Assembly (NCBI GenBank): GCA_948470475.1
Contig: OX419345.1
Span: 5,139,533 to 5,203,532 of the forward strand
Length of the DNA stretch: 64,000 bases
Reading direction: 5' to 3'
Source: Galaxea fascicularis
Lineage: Eukaryota > Cnidaria > Anthozoa > Scleractinia > Euphylliidae
Shown here in pieces: positions 23,900 to 33,839 of the stretch (the first letter of the stretch is position 1; every line of letters starts with the position of its first letter). The notes under the pieces were generated by a model. It saw only the letters and a program-made list of their open reading frames with translations, was not told the origin of the DNA and did not search any database. The position numbers and the translations under genes were made by a program.

Positions 23900-24162
23900 C
23901 TGTAAAACAAAACAAACAAAATGGTTTAAGCAAACAAAAGTGAGCAAGTGTCAAGTGTCAGCAAGAACAAAAGTCATGAATCAAGAGGAAGGGAATGAAC
24001 ATCATAAGGGCAAACTCATAAGCCATTTATATTGATAATTGATAACTTCCATGCATGCTTCTGAGTAATTTCTAACAAACAAGTAATTCTAACAAGAGAT
24101 ATGAGTCGAGCGTAGGCATAAGCACGAGCGAGTGAAAGCAAATGAAAGCGAACATGTATCCA

Positions 24163-24231
24163 AGCAAACAGCAACCTCGCTCCCAGGGTCTCTCTTCTTC
24201 CCGTCCCGTGGGAGCGAGGTTGAGCAAACAG
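24163..24231. mobile_element. 51-bp MITE with 9-bp target duplication
   Basis: The element (24172-24222) has ends CAACCTCGCTCCCA and inverse, with core gggtctctcttcttcccgtc. The 9-mer agcaaacag flanks it directly on both sides (24163-24171 and 24223-24231). Nine-base duplications are characteristic of Mutator-like (MuDR) transposition. A related copy is at 44390-44477. Confidence 0.8.
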
Positions 24232-24558
24232 AGGAAGAAATTAAATTGATGCTGTGTATGCCACTAATTTGTTTTTTACTCCGACAAAGAGATACAGGCG
24301 GTAGCACTTGGGTCATTTATTAAACAGTGTCACAGAGTGTCATATTATACACACTGTAAAATGACATTTACATGTAGCATCGAGGTTCCCATTTCACCAA
24401 AACCACAGTCCGGGTCTTTGGCAAAATTTAAATGAATGGACGAGAGCGCAAGCAGGCGCAAGGTTTCAAGAGAAGAGAACTTTGCAAAATGGGAGAGAGT
24501 GTATTACCTCTTTCACGGGAATATATGAACCCACAGTTGACCTTCTCCTAACGTGATT

Positions 24559-24733
24559 GGCTTCATAGCTCAGTTGGTTAGAGCATCGCACCGGTATCGC
24601 GAGGTCACGAGTTCAAACACCGTTGAAGTCCTGAATTTACGCAATTGCATTAATTTGCATTCACAACTGCGAGGATCATCCTTCATTTCATTTTACTTCC
24701 GCAGCTCATACATGATTTGGTTTATATACATCA
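24559..24733 (+). mobile_element. tRNA-Thr-like SINE, full-length but diverged
   Basis: The head ggcttcatagctcagttggt carries the A box, and a B-box-like gagttcaaacacc follows. The head closes with gttgaagtcc, which pairs partly with the 5' end. The body has actgcgagg and a 3' region with ttccgcagctcatacatgat. The loop triplet is GGT, suggesting a Thr tRNA ancestor. Mismatches in the B box and anticodon stem argue against a functional tRNA. Confidence 0.75.
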
Positions 24734-24783
24734 TTAACAGTCTGGTAGCACCTAATAGTCTAACGGATGAAGACTACACTTAC

Positions 24784-24916
24784 TCTCATTGCAGTGATGC
24801 ACATACAGTCTTGCCAGAAAACTGCTGTCGTTTGCTCCTGGAAAAATGGATTCTTCATCTAGGATCCATAACAAGCCCTTCTGTTCGCTTCTCAGGTCTA
24901 AAGTTGAACCTCTTGT
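24784..24916 (-). CDS. MYO18A: Myosin XVIII exon 12, motor domain
   Basis: The exon has 44 codons plus one base. It begins TRGSTLDLRSEQKGLLWILD and ends LARLYVHHCNE. The GLLWILDEESIFPGA motif is the class XVIII form of the GxxxLLDEECxxPxA motif found in all myosin motors after switch II. Confidence 0.96.
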
Positions 24917-25656
24917 CTAAACAGGCAAACAAACGTAAATAAAAAACCATCGCTTTCATCAACTGATGCCACAGCAAGAATTTGTAGGTCGGCGATCGAT
25001 TTCCCCTCCCTTTTGGGGGCTCAAAAAGACATGCAGACGAGGTTAAAATGTCAAAATAATGCGAAAAGAAAACGACCCAGCGGCCATGTTTGCACGGTAA
25101 GGTCTGGCACATGCTTCCGAAATGATAAGGACGCTTACAGGCAAAACAATCGACTCCTTCGTGACTGATGCCTGATTTTCCTGTTGTGATAAAACAGCCA
25201 TGTGGCTTGTTAGAGAGTTTTGAATCATCTCCTTTTTCAAGGTTGTTAAACTACATTTTCGACTCCAAGGAAAACACTGCCTCTGTACGCATCGATTACA
25301 CTACCTCCAAGGGTAGTACTCGGGCACCGTTCCCGGTCACGGGAACTTGTCTGAACAGGCTTTCATGTGTTCCCGTGTTTTTTTCCCGTGTTTCCCTACG
25401 ATGCAGTCACAAAAATAGCGGCAATATTGCGGAGTACTCAAAAAGATAAACTGGGCACCAAGCCTTCTGCACGAGTGTGAACATCCTCCGTCCAGGGCAC
25501 TGAGGTGTCTAGACAGCGTCCTTTTTAGTGCCGCGGAACGGGCACTTAGTCTGAACGGGGCCTTAAATGCCACAAGCATCCCATCGAGGGCAGCAAACAC
25601 GCACTGAGTAAAGCAAGTTGTTAGAGTAAAATAGGTGTTAAAACAGATATACATAC

Positions 25657-25740
25657 CACTCCTTGAGCAGCTTTATCAAATACAGCGACAACAGGATCAG
25701 GTGAGGTAGCCACACTTTCAAAACTGCAATCTATGTTTTC
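25657..25740 (-). CDS. MYO18A: Myosin XVIII exon 11, motor domain
   Basis: The exon has 28 codons in phase 0: ENIDCSFESVATSPDPVVAV then FDKAAQGV. It aligns with [25 protein letters not shown] of MYO18A. Acceptor is TTTCTAG and donor AGTG|GTATGT. Confidence 0.93.
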
Positions 25741-25912
25741 CTAGAAAAATACAAATTATAGAAAAAGTTCGGTTACACTGGTTCTAACTTTTTACTATGC
25801 GGAAGAAATAAAAAAAAGTGAAGACTTAAACCACTAAAATCTAAATTTCTACCTAATTACAAATTAAAATCGTGAGTGGCGGCTAAAAGCATATTACTAA
25901 TTCAAAACTTTA

Positions 25913-26205
25913 AGGTCGGGTCACACTAGGCGACAAGTCGCTGCGATAGGTCTCTGCGACAAGTCGCTCCGTGTGTACTGTCTGCAAAATAAGTTGCGAC
26001 AATGCTGCTTTCGCTGTTTTTGTCTCTGCGATCAGTCGCGCGAATTCAAACTGGTTTGAATTCATGCAGCTGATCGCAGCGACAAAATTCTGCGGCAGCG
26101 ACAATGATTTTCACAAAAATTCACCATGTCACACGAGGCGTTTTGTTGCAGCGACTTGTAGCCGCTACGTGTCGCAGCGACTTGTCGCCTAGTGTGTCCC
26201 GACCT
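25913..26205. mobile_element. Harbinger-like MITE, AGGTCGGGTCACACTAGGCG ends, TTA duplication
   Basis: The long inverted arms are built from the repeated word GCGACAAGTCGC. TTA flanks both sides (25910-25912, 26206-26208), the TWA duplication expected of PIF/Harbinger elements. The centre (gaattcaaactggtttgaattc) is itself a palindrome. It lies in myosin intron 10 and has no coding capacity. Confidence 0.8.
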
Positions 26206-26382
26206 TTACATATTTCTGGACCAAATAACCACTTAACCTTTTAAACAACACCAACGCACGTGCGGGGTGTTTCCGTTATTTTGCAAAATGAAACAAGCAT
26301 TTCTATACAACTTCAAGTGTTGCGCTTTTGTGAGAAAAAGCCATAAAATAGAAGTATACACATGAAAGCAGTCTTTTAGTAC

Positions 26383-26578
26383 CTGTGAATACCGCTCCAT
26401 CTGAGCAGCGAAGACGGTGTCGTGGAAGAACTTTTGAAGTCTCTCGTGCTCATAGTTGTGGCACAAATCATCAAACAGAGCCCCGTCAGTTTTGCCTACA
26501 GATGCAGGGTTTTGAAAGCCGGGAGGATCCAGTACATGTATTGATGTGACACTCCGTACGCTATTACACTGAAGAGAT
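26383..26578 (-). CDS. MYO18A: Myosin XVIII exon 10, switch II
   Basis: The exon has 65 complete codons in phase 0 at its end. It begins SLQCNSVRSVTSIHVLDPPG. Switch II reads DPPGFQNP (26506-26529) instead of the canonical DIxGFE; the Glu that forms the switch I-switch II salt bridge is Gln, as in MYO18A (DTPGFQNP). LFDDLCHNYEHERLQKFFHD follows, matching FEELCHNYTQDRLQRLFHE. Confidence 0.97.
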
Positions 26579-28100
26579 CTACAATGTGAAAAAATCACGA
26601 GTAAACAAGGGTATGGTGTAAGTGAGGTTCACACACACAAACCCAGATTCAAATGACAGTACAAGATGTAAAGTCTTCGTTTCATTCGACCAGCGGTCTT
26701 GAAACGAGAGCGACTCTGACGACTCTGACAAGATCTAATACAGAAGTCCGAAAATATTGGACTTCCGGTTGAACTGCGCATGGTCAGAGTTCAGCGCCAT
26801 TTTGAATTTCCGTTTTAGTTCCGGCCGTTTGATATTCCGGTCTTTTCATATCCGCTGTTCACATATGATTTCTTTCATATGCATCATTCACGGTCGTTTG
26901 TATTGTTTGAAAAACCAATGATAATCGTAATCCCAACGGATCTTTCCAGAGTCGCTAGTTTCCTTGAGTTTGCGCAGTAAAGAACGAAGATTCGACATAT
27001 GACTGACATTGATGGCAGCACAAGCCATGTTCACAAGCACTGCCTGTTTGGCGAAATCTTCAAAGATGGTGGAAACCTCACGTTTCAATTGTATGTGAGC
27101 TTGCGCTTGAGGAGGCGTTTAGTGAAGCAAGCGTCACTACACATACTTAGAAAAAATCACCTGCTCTTTCACTTGGTTATTCTCACCAAAATCACGGCCG
27201 GAGTAAAAGAAAATGGCATGGAGCTACAATGTATGCTTTGAGACTAAATGGTTAAGTAACTTATGCAAAAATATAACGCAAGTTCAAGAAAAACGAAAAA
27301 CAACCTAAACTTTGACATATGCCTAAACGGGGCACTATAATGGAGATTTTACTGAGTTTAGGTATAACACGTCTTAAAACCGTTTTAATGTCACTGCTCG
27401 TACCAGACCTACTTCTGTAAAACGGTAAGTATAAGTAATATTATACACTGTATATTGAAGTTTGACGATTTGTTCAAACCAGGCTGTCTCAGAGGCGATT
27501 TCTTTTTTCAAGGATTAACCTCCATCCGTAGCGACATGCGACAGCAAATGGCTTCATTGATGCAAAATACCCTTTGGCAACGACACGCCAGCATATTGTT
27601 TGGGGCTTTCAATGATAACAAGACATCTTGGATTTTTTTAAATGAAGCTAGAATTCGTACAGTAGAAGTGTACTGCTCCTTAAAGGGGCAGTGCCACGCT
27701 ATTTGAGCCGTACTCTAAAAAGCTAAAAACGCTTTTGCATCAACGGAAACCAAAAAATAGTGCTCACGTTTCGTTAACAAGAACCATATTAGTGCACTGA
27801 AACCATTTTTTCTCATCTGCATCTAAGGATGGCGAGGATGGAAATGGATTGAAACTTGAAAAAAATTGCCAAGTTTTTCAAGTTTGGACACGGTGTATTC
27901 CAAAAATTGCCAAAAATTTCGCGTGGGTGATTTCCTGGTTAAAATTAAGTGTTCTTTTTGGTTCGTCAGGAAGGTTGTTTGTTACCTGTGACTGTAAGTA
28001 CCAAGTTTCAATTTCCAGCCAGTTATGACCTAAAAAACGCAAAATTGCCGTGACAGTGCTCCTTTAAGGCCTTCACTTGCTATAACGTTCCAGCACTTAC
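26579..28100. other. Myosin intron 9 (1.5 kb)
   Basis: It contains a TTAA-flanked element at 27684-28063. The rest (26600-27670) shows no exon or repeat that I can define. Confidence 0.5.
27684..28063. mobile_element. TTAA-flanked MITE, AGGGGCAGTGCCACG ends
   Basis: The ends AGGGGCAGTGCCACGC and inverse (gccgtgacagtgctcct) are flanked by TTAA at 27680-27683 and 28064-28067. The 380-bp length and TTAA duplication suggest mobilisation by a piggyBac/Kolobok-type transposase. It is related to 16139-16479. Confidence 0.8.
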
Positions 28101-28407
28101 CTGTTAATGAACCTAATAAGTGCAGCAAACGCCTCTTGATACAACCCCATGGCAAAGCCCTCCAGTGCTTCAATGTACTGCAGTGCCGTAGCTTTAGCTT
28201 GCTTCTCTGGAGTGTTGTCAGCAGAGCTGGATGGACTCAGGCTGGAAGGGCTTTTGGATTGGCTCGATCGACGCATTCTTATCGTGAACTGGTTAATAAT
28301 GGGAGGAGCGAAGATGATCTCCGTGATTTCTTCCGGCGTAGTGCCCAAGACCGCTGCAGCTTTCTGCACTGCAGCGGGATTGGCGAAGAGAGGTTTGTTG
28401 TCTGCAC
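28101..28407 (-). CDS. MYO18A: Myosin XVIII exon 9, motor upper 50K with Ser-rich loop
   Basis: It begins ADNKPLFANPAAVQKAAAVL. A serine-rich insertion SKSPSSLSPSSSADNTPEKQ follows where MYO18A also has a low-complexity loop. It ends EALEGFAMGLYQEAFAALIR, matching [20 protein letters not shown]. The last Arg codon is split with exon 10. Splice sites are TGTAAAG| and CAG|GTAAGT. Confidence 0.96.
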
Positions 28408-28639
28408 CTTTACAGTGAAAGGAAACAAAACAAGAATCATCATTCACATGGTGCGGTTTTCAACTGAATGCCGAAAGTAATAGGGTTCTCGGTACCGTTT
28501 TAAACTACCGGATTCATAGGATAAACAAGCGGACGTCAGACTCAAACAATGAACCATCAGACGTTACCACCGGACTTTTCATGTCAAACAACCGGACATC
28601 CGGCCTCAAACGAAACCCCTGAAGTACAGTAATTCGCGT

Positions 28640-28840
28640 TTTCTTTGGTTTTGTTTTACTTCTGTCTGTGATTGGTCAGGAAAACTCGTTCCATTTTCTT
28701 AACCAATGAAAAGCAATACCAAACCCAATCGTGACTTGCACGCGCTCACTTTCCCGCGTTTAGCGCCAGTCACATTTTGCTTCGAATTCTGATTGGTTCA
28801 TTGGGCTGTTTGCGCCTGCTGTGACTGGTTCGGTTTTACG
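28640..28840. repeat. Interspersed repeat related to 47800-47990
   Basis: Shared blocks in the same order are tgattgg, cgtgacttgca/cgtgactta, cgcg...tttagcgcc/ttggcgcc, tttgcttcgaat, tgattggtt and gctgtttgcgc. This co-linearity over about 170 bp shows common descent, but no termini could be fixed. Confidence 0.6.
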
Positions 28841-28845
28841 ACAAT

Positions 28846-29135
28846 GGCCCGATTTATACTAAAGACGGATCATCCGTCTGGGACGAACTTGGGCAAAGAA
28901 CGATAGTTCGTCTGATAATTCGTCTGCGTATAAATACGAGCAAACAAACGGATTATCCGTCCAGACGAACTATCTGGATAATTCGTGTTCATCGACGAAT
29001 TATCCAGATAGTTCGTCTGGACGGATAATCCGTCTGTTTGCCCGTATTTATACGCAGACGAATTATCAGACGAACTATCGTTCTTTGCCCAAGTTCGTCC
29101 CAGACGGATGATCCGTCTTTAGTATAAATCGGGCC
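28846..29135. mobile_element. 290-bp near-perfect palindromic MITE, AAT duplication
   Basis: Arms of 141 bp each (28846-28986 and 28995-29135) surround an 8-base loop, and I see only two mismatches between them. The ends are GGCCCGATTTATACTAAAGA and inverse, flanked by AAT on both sides (28843-28845, 29136-29138). The near-identity suggests recent insertion or arm homogenisation. It sits in myosin intron 8. Confidence 0.88.
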
Positions 29136-29689
29136 AATCAATTGAAAAGCACTGTATGCTTCATTGAGACTCATTAACCCATGTGTTTCGACAAGTTCTT
29201 TCTCAGTTGGAGCTCTTCTAACTCCTACCCCCACTGACACCACCCCTCCAATAATCCGTTGCAGGGGCAACAGAGCACTAGTAGGGTCGGCCTCAGCACT
29301 TCTTGGGGTCGGTCTCGCCAAGACCTCTGAGTCCGTTCGCCTGCCCCTCGTCACGCTTCGCTTACGATCTGTATTTTTTTTCTTGAGTTTATGTACGCGT
29401 GCCAGAAGCTTCTAAATAAATAAAAATCCACTTCGTCAACCATCTCCGTGAGTTCACATTTACTTATCCAAGCCAATTATTATTTTACTCTTCGTCAGAC
29501 AAGTACAGCCTGCTAGTCTGAATTGTGAGTAAGAAAGCTGACCCCAGTAATCAAGCAATGCCTGTGACTACGATTGCAACACACAGACACAGCTACAACT
29601 GTATGCTCCTTACCGCCTACAGGTAGCAAAACAACTCAAAATTAACTTCACCCCTGAAACTTGCATTTTTATGGCAGGGATAGGCTTAC

Positions 29690-29834
29690 CCACAGAAATC
29701 CCAGCACAGCCAAGGTGACAAATTGCAGCCAATATTGCCCATATTCCTTTGGCCTCCTCCTCTGAGATGCCCAGCATTTGTAGAGCGAATTCCATTTCAG
29801 TCCACTTATCTGAGAGTGTCTGGTTATCTGGTGA
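29690..29834 (-). CDS. MYO18A: Myosin XVIII exon 8, motor domain
   Basis: The exon has 48 codons plus one base. It begins SPDNQTLSDKWTEMEFALQM, then LGISEEEAKGIWAILAAICH and LGCAGISVG. It matches [26 protein letters not shown] of MYO18A almost residue for residue in hydrophobic positions. Confidence 0.97.
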
Positions 29835-30047
29835 CTAGGTATCACAAAAGAGCAGTTAGTTATATTGCACATGTCCTCCTTGAATAGTGCCAAGTTGTTG
29901 TTTCTGAGGTTACAACTACCTCGCCCTTAGCCCTGTCCCCACCCCACCACCCCTCGTTCTCTCCTCCCCAACAAAAAAGAAGAAAAGACACCTTAAGGGG
30001 TGAATGGTGGGGATTTTCAGTCCAAGTATGTAAATTGGTTACAATAC

Positions 30048-30114
30048 CTTTGTGTCAAAAGACAGCATGAACTCGTTTGTTTCATTCATCTTGGTATCGA
30101 GCTGTAATTCATTT
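30048..30114 (-). CDS. MYO18A: Myosin XVIII exon 7 (67 bp)
   Basis: This short exon encodes NELQLDTKMNETNEFMLSFD then TK, after a split Arg. It aligns with [22 protein letters not shown] of MYO18A. Splice sites are AAACAG| and AAG|GTATTG. Confidence 0.92.
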
Positions 30115-30676
30115 CTGTTTGACAGAAAAACCACAATCAGTAACGATAATTCTAGTTACAAATGAGCATGTTTTGGGAGACCAGAAAAGTTGCAGCATAA
30201 TGGTCTGACAATGTGACATTCCTGACTCCCAACCTTGATATCATAAATGGGTAAATTAGCTGTTTATTCTTGTCCTTGGCCTTACTCTAAGGGTTTTTTT
30301 CGTAGGTTATTACGGTTTCTCCTCTCTTGAAAACCAACATTTCTAGATTCCGTCAAATCCGTTTAGGTTTTTGCTTGACCGTTTAACGCTTTAAGCTATC
30401 CGTTTTTGGACTTTGGTCAACCGTTTAAATATTTTGCTATCCGTTTAAACGGTTTTGGAAACCGTTAAAACGCTTGAGTTAACCGTTAAGTATCCATTCA
30501 TTAGTGTCCGTTTTCCCAAAGAAGGTCACAAATTGTCTGACCTCAGTTTTATACAGAGGCTCAAAGCAACTCAGAAAAAAAAATATTAATATCCTACTGT
30601 CACTGAGTGAATTCTTTTATTTAGTAATTTTCATTTTGTAAACGTGCCACTTTGAATAACCTGTTGCTTTGTTTAC
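30115..30676. other. Myosin intron 6 (0.6 kb)
   Basis: It contains a fragment of the SINE seen at 7271-7467 (cctctcttgaaaaccaacat at about 30317-30345). A run of short ccgttta/taaacgg words follows from 30355 to 30510. Confidence 0.5.
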
Positions 30677-30777
30677 CTTAGCTTTGAGTCACATCCCGCT
30701 AATAGATAATGGAATATTTTAAAAGTACTCTCTCCTTCTGTCTGTCTCACAACTTTGGACTTTTCCAAGAGGAAGGT
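30677..30777 (-). CDS. MYO18A: Myosin XVIII exon 6, motor domain
   Basis: The exon has 33 codons plus two bases. It begins TFLLEKSKVVRQTEGESTFK and ends IFHYLLAGCDSKLR. This is the class form of the LLEKSRVxxQxxxERxFHIFYQLLAG block, which follows switch I in every myosin. Confidence 0.97.
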
Positions 30778-30804
30778 CTAAAAGCAAAGAAAAATAGATA
30801 ACGT

Positions 30805-30836
30805 CGTCATCATCATCATCATCATCATCATCATCA
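30805..30836. repeat. (ATC)n microsatellite
   Basis: A pure run of about ten ATC/CAT units lies just inside intron 5. Confidence 0.9.
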
Positions 30837-31496
30837 ATACCTTTCAAGCGTTGAAAATGAAAGTAAATTTTAAGAATCTTTAAAAATTAATTTTAAGATT
30901 ACTTAAAATTCTTAAAATTTTAAGAACTTTGAGTAGATGAACGTGTATCCTAAGGCTGCCACAGTACAAGATGAGGTACTTAGTAAGCAGATCATTTTTC
31001 TTTAGCAATTCAACTGTTCACTACTAGCCATTCAAAAATTTTCTTCTTCCGTTCAGCCATTCATACTGTCCATTTTAAACGGCATAGCCTTCCATCCACT
31101 ATCCATTCAGTAGGTGTGCATATGGATGGCCATTGATGTACGTTTTCATGTGAGATCACATCTGTTGATCTAGGTATAGCAGCTCTTACTGTTTCTAGGG
31201 CCGGAGATAAATTATTTTTGTTTTTTCATTAAATAATATCCTTATCAGTGAAGGGGATTGAACCAACAAATGGAGAGCTTATAGCAGTTGCACAATGACT
31301 GTGCACACACCTGCTAACTCATGCATTCAGTGTTACATGTAGTCCTCTTGACTTGTTACATGGTGAGTTCTAATCATGCAGTAACTACAGCTGTACTTTG
31401 TCACAGCGGTGTAACTCAGCACAATATTCAGCCAAAGGGTACTTGAAATCACCCTTAACAGGAATGAATAATCAAACATTTACACTATTAACTGAC

Positions 31497-31639
31497 CTGA
31501 ACAGCAGCACTGGTCAAAAGACCTGCCGAGTCAAAATCCATGCTAAAGAGCAGAGTGAATCTGGAGGCATTATGATTCAAAGATGTTGATACACTGCCAA
31601 ATGCTCCCAGCAAGGCATAGATGGCTTCCAGCTTTTGGT
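31497..31639 (-). CDS. MYO18A: Myosin XVIII exon 5, switch I
   Basis: It begins DQKLEAIYALLGAFGSVSTS. Switch I reads NHNASRF (31557-31577) where canonical myosins have NxNSSRFGK: the first Ser is Ala and the Gly after Phe is Thr. MYO18A has NGNATRFSQ, also degenerate. It continues LLFSMDFDSAGLLTSAAVQ. Splice sites are TTACAAG| and CAG|GTCAGT. Confidence 0.97.
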
Positions 31640-32829
31640 CTTGTAAATACAATAAACAGTACAAAAGGGTATGTCAAGTCACTGAAACAGTACATCTTTC
31701 TGAGAATTGTATAGTTCCAGAAAATAATGATGAGGGGGAGAGGCATGGATAATTATTATTCATACCCTCCCCCTTCCACCACAGAGGGTCCAAGGGGGAA
31801 GGGTGTGGCAAACGCAAACTTTTTTTAAAGAAAAGTATGGAGCTAAATTGGAATTCAATCTGTTTGTGAAAAAAGAGGCTTGGTCATACTTGTAGTTTTG
31901 TAACTTTAAAATCATTGAAACATCACCGACTGCATCCAAAATCATTCTTCCATGACAATATTTGGACCTACAGTGCTGCTCAGATATATCCGAACTACGC
32001 ATACGCGTATCATACGAGCGTATTTTGCGTATACGCTTATGTCAATACGCGCACAATGCGCGTATATACGCGGAGATATCCGCGCGTATATGCCTCTTTG
32101 TTATGCATTCCCATAAGTTTCTTTATGTCAAACAAAGGATATTATATTTCTGGAAATGAAAAAGGTTCAAGGCGGAATTTGCATATTGTTAAAGACGTCC
32201 TGCCGATCAATGAAAGCTTATCATATTTCTAGTTTTCGATCACTTCGCAAATTCACCGACGAACAACCGTTTATTAACACTTACTGATCTTAAGCTACCA
32301 AACATGAGAAGAACATTGAAACAGTCGCTTGAACGCCCTTTTTTAACACGTGAACTTCATGTTTTCAAAAATAAATATCTGTGTTTCGGCACATGTCGGC
32401 AAGTCGTTCGCGAAATGTTTGTTGTCTGAACTAGTAAGCGTTCTGAAGATCCTGGTCGAAAAAATTATATCTCCGGTTATATTTGACACAGATCATTCTT
32501 TCAAACGGTAAAATACTTTTTCCTTGACGAAAAAATTGTTTATCAAAGTTTCTATGGTGCACCCCTCACGTTTAGTTATTTTTTCTTCAAGGAAAAGTTC
32601 TGCGTCGGCACGCGTCGACAAGTCGTTTGCGAAGTGTTTATTGTCTGAAGATCCTCGTTGAAAAAATGATATGTCCGGTTTTATTTGGCACAAATCGAAA
32701 CTGAGAAACAATTACATTATTATTTCCAAGAATTGTCCTTTATCAAGTCAGGAATCAGGTGAACAGACTGTAATTGGACATTTTCTCTAACTCAACCGAA
32801 TCACCTATTAATCATTTTCATTTTCAAAC
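31640..32829. other. Myosin intron 4 (1.2 kb)
   Basis: It contains a cluster of TACGCG-type palindromic words at 31985-32095. A diverged direct duplication of about 100 bp follows (32376-32490 and 32600-32700). I found no exon. Confidence 0.5.
32376..32700. repeat. Diverged direct repeat, unit about 100 bp
   Basis: Both copies read in order cggcac..gtcg.caagtcgtt, gcgaa.tgttt.ttgtctgaa, gaagatcct.gt.gaaaaaat and atatctccggtt/atatgtccggtt, ending with a cacagatc/cacaaatc word. The spacer between copies is unrelated. Confidence 0.65.
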
Positions 32830-33040
32830 CTGTGAGTGCAGAATGCTGTGAGCATGCAGCAGCAGTTAAATAATGCACAACATATTTGGAGTTAATGGTT
32901 TTTCCAGATCCACTGTGACCCATGAACACAATCGACTGGTCCATTCTTGTTGCCAACATGTTCCGGTAAGCCGTTTGTACAGAGGCAAAGATATGTGGTG
33001 GCATATCTTCTTGTTTACAGCCACGGAACATCTGAATCAC
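32830..33040 (-). CDS. MYO18A: Myosin XVIII exon 4, P-loop
   Basis: It begins VIQMFRGCKQEDMPPHIFAS. The nucleotide-binding P-loop GHSGSGKT lies at 32897-32920 (about residues 603-610). Canonical myosins have GESGAGKT and MYO18A has GSSGSGKT. The Lys-Thr for phosphate binding is kept, so nucleotide binding remains possible. It ends ACSQHSALT. Confidence 0.98.
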
Positions 33041-33839
33041 CTATCATGAGAGGAAACAGACCAACACAAATTTTCTATTTTTCTACAACTAAATTACCTT
33101 TAACAGTAAAAACTCATGGTAAGTCAGGGCTTTCAATCTGATTTGTAGCAAATGTATGCCCCTGTGATAGTAGGAAGCTGAGGCAATTGAAACGGTTATA
33201 TATTTTTCAAGTGTTTGTTGACCAACATGGCCAAGTAGCCAGTGACTCAATGATTCACAGCTGCTGGATCTCCAGTACGCTGTAGTACCCAGCTTCTATT
33301 GAAAGCCCTGGTAAGTACTCAAACTCCAGAAAAGTTTTTTATCCTGTTACCAGGAAACGTTGGTAAGCGTGCAATTTTTACAAAACGGTAAGTTCCATAT
33401 GGTAGAACAGATGTTCTATTGCAGACAAGACTTTCCTTTAATTCAAACCTTTACTTCCTTCATCTACAAACTACTGTAATAAACAACTTTCCTATTGTAA
33501 TGTCATTTTTCAATTTTGTCAGCCATTCACCCTACCACCATAAGTGGCCACCTAGACTCGACATTACAGAATGTTTGACAGTATTTGGGAAGTGCTGATT
33601 AAACAAATCTTTGGTTGTCATTTCATCTATTCTCATGACTCGTACTCAGTTGCTACTGCTGGGCTTTTTGGGATCAGAAGCTTAAATGAGCAAATGTTTG
33701 CAACTTCTGGGTGAAAAAATTAATAGAAAATTCAAAATTACTGTAACAAAGCAACGCCTTTGCAAAGTTAAAAATGACAGGATAAAAGAGTTTAAATGTT
33801 ACTTAAAGACCCTATTTATGACCTTTTTTTTTAACTTAC
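33041..33839. other. Myosin intron 3 (0.8 kb)
   Basis: Ordinary AT-rich intron with GTAAGT donor. I see no element in it. Confidence 0.5.

Noticed and set aside
24559..24632. Possible functional tRNA on the plus strand
   Set aside because: The B box is mutated (gagttcaaacacc), stems are imperfect, and SINE body follows directly.
28989..29354. 121-codon minus-strand open frame
   Set aside because: Most of it is the right arm of the 28846-29135 palindrome; the frame is a by-product of the repeat.
31398..31589. Plus-strand 63-codon frame over myosin exon 5
   Set aside because: It is the antisense shadow of the switch I exon.
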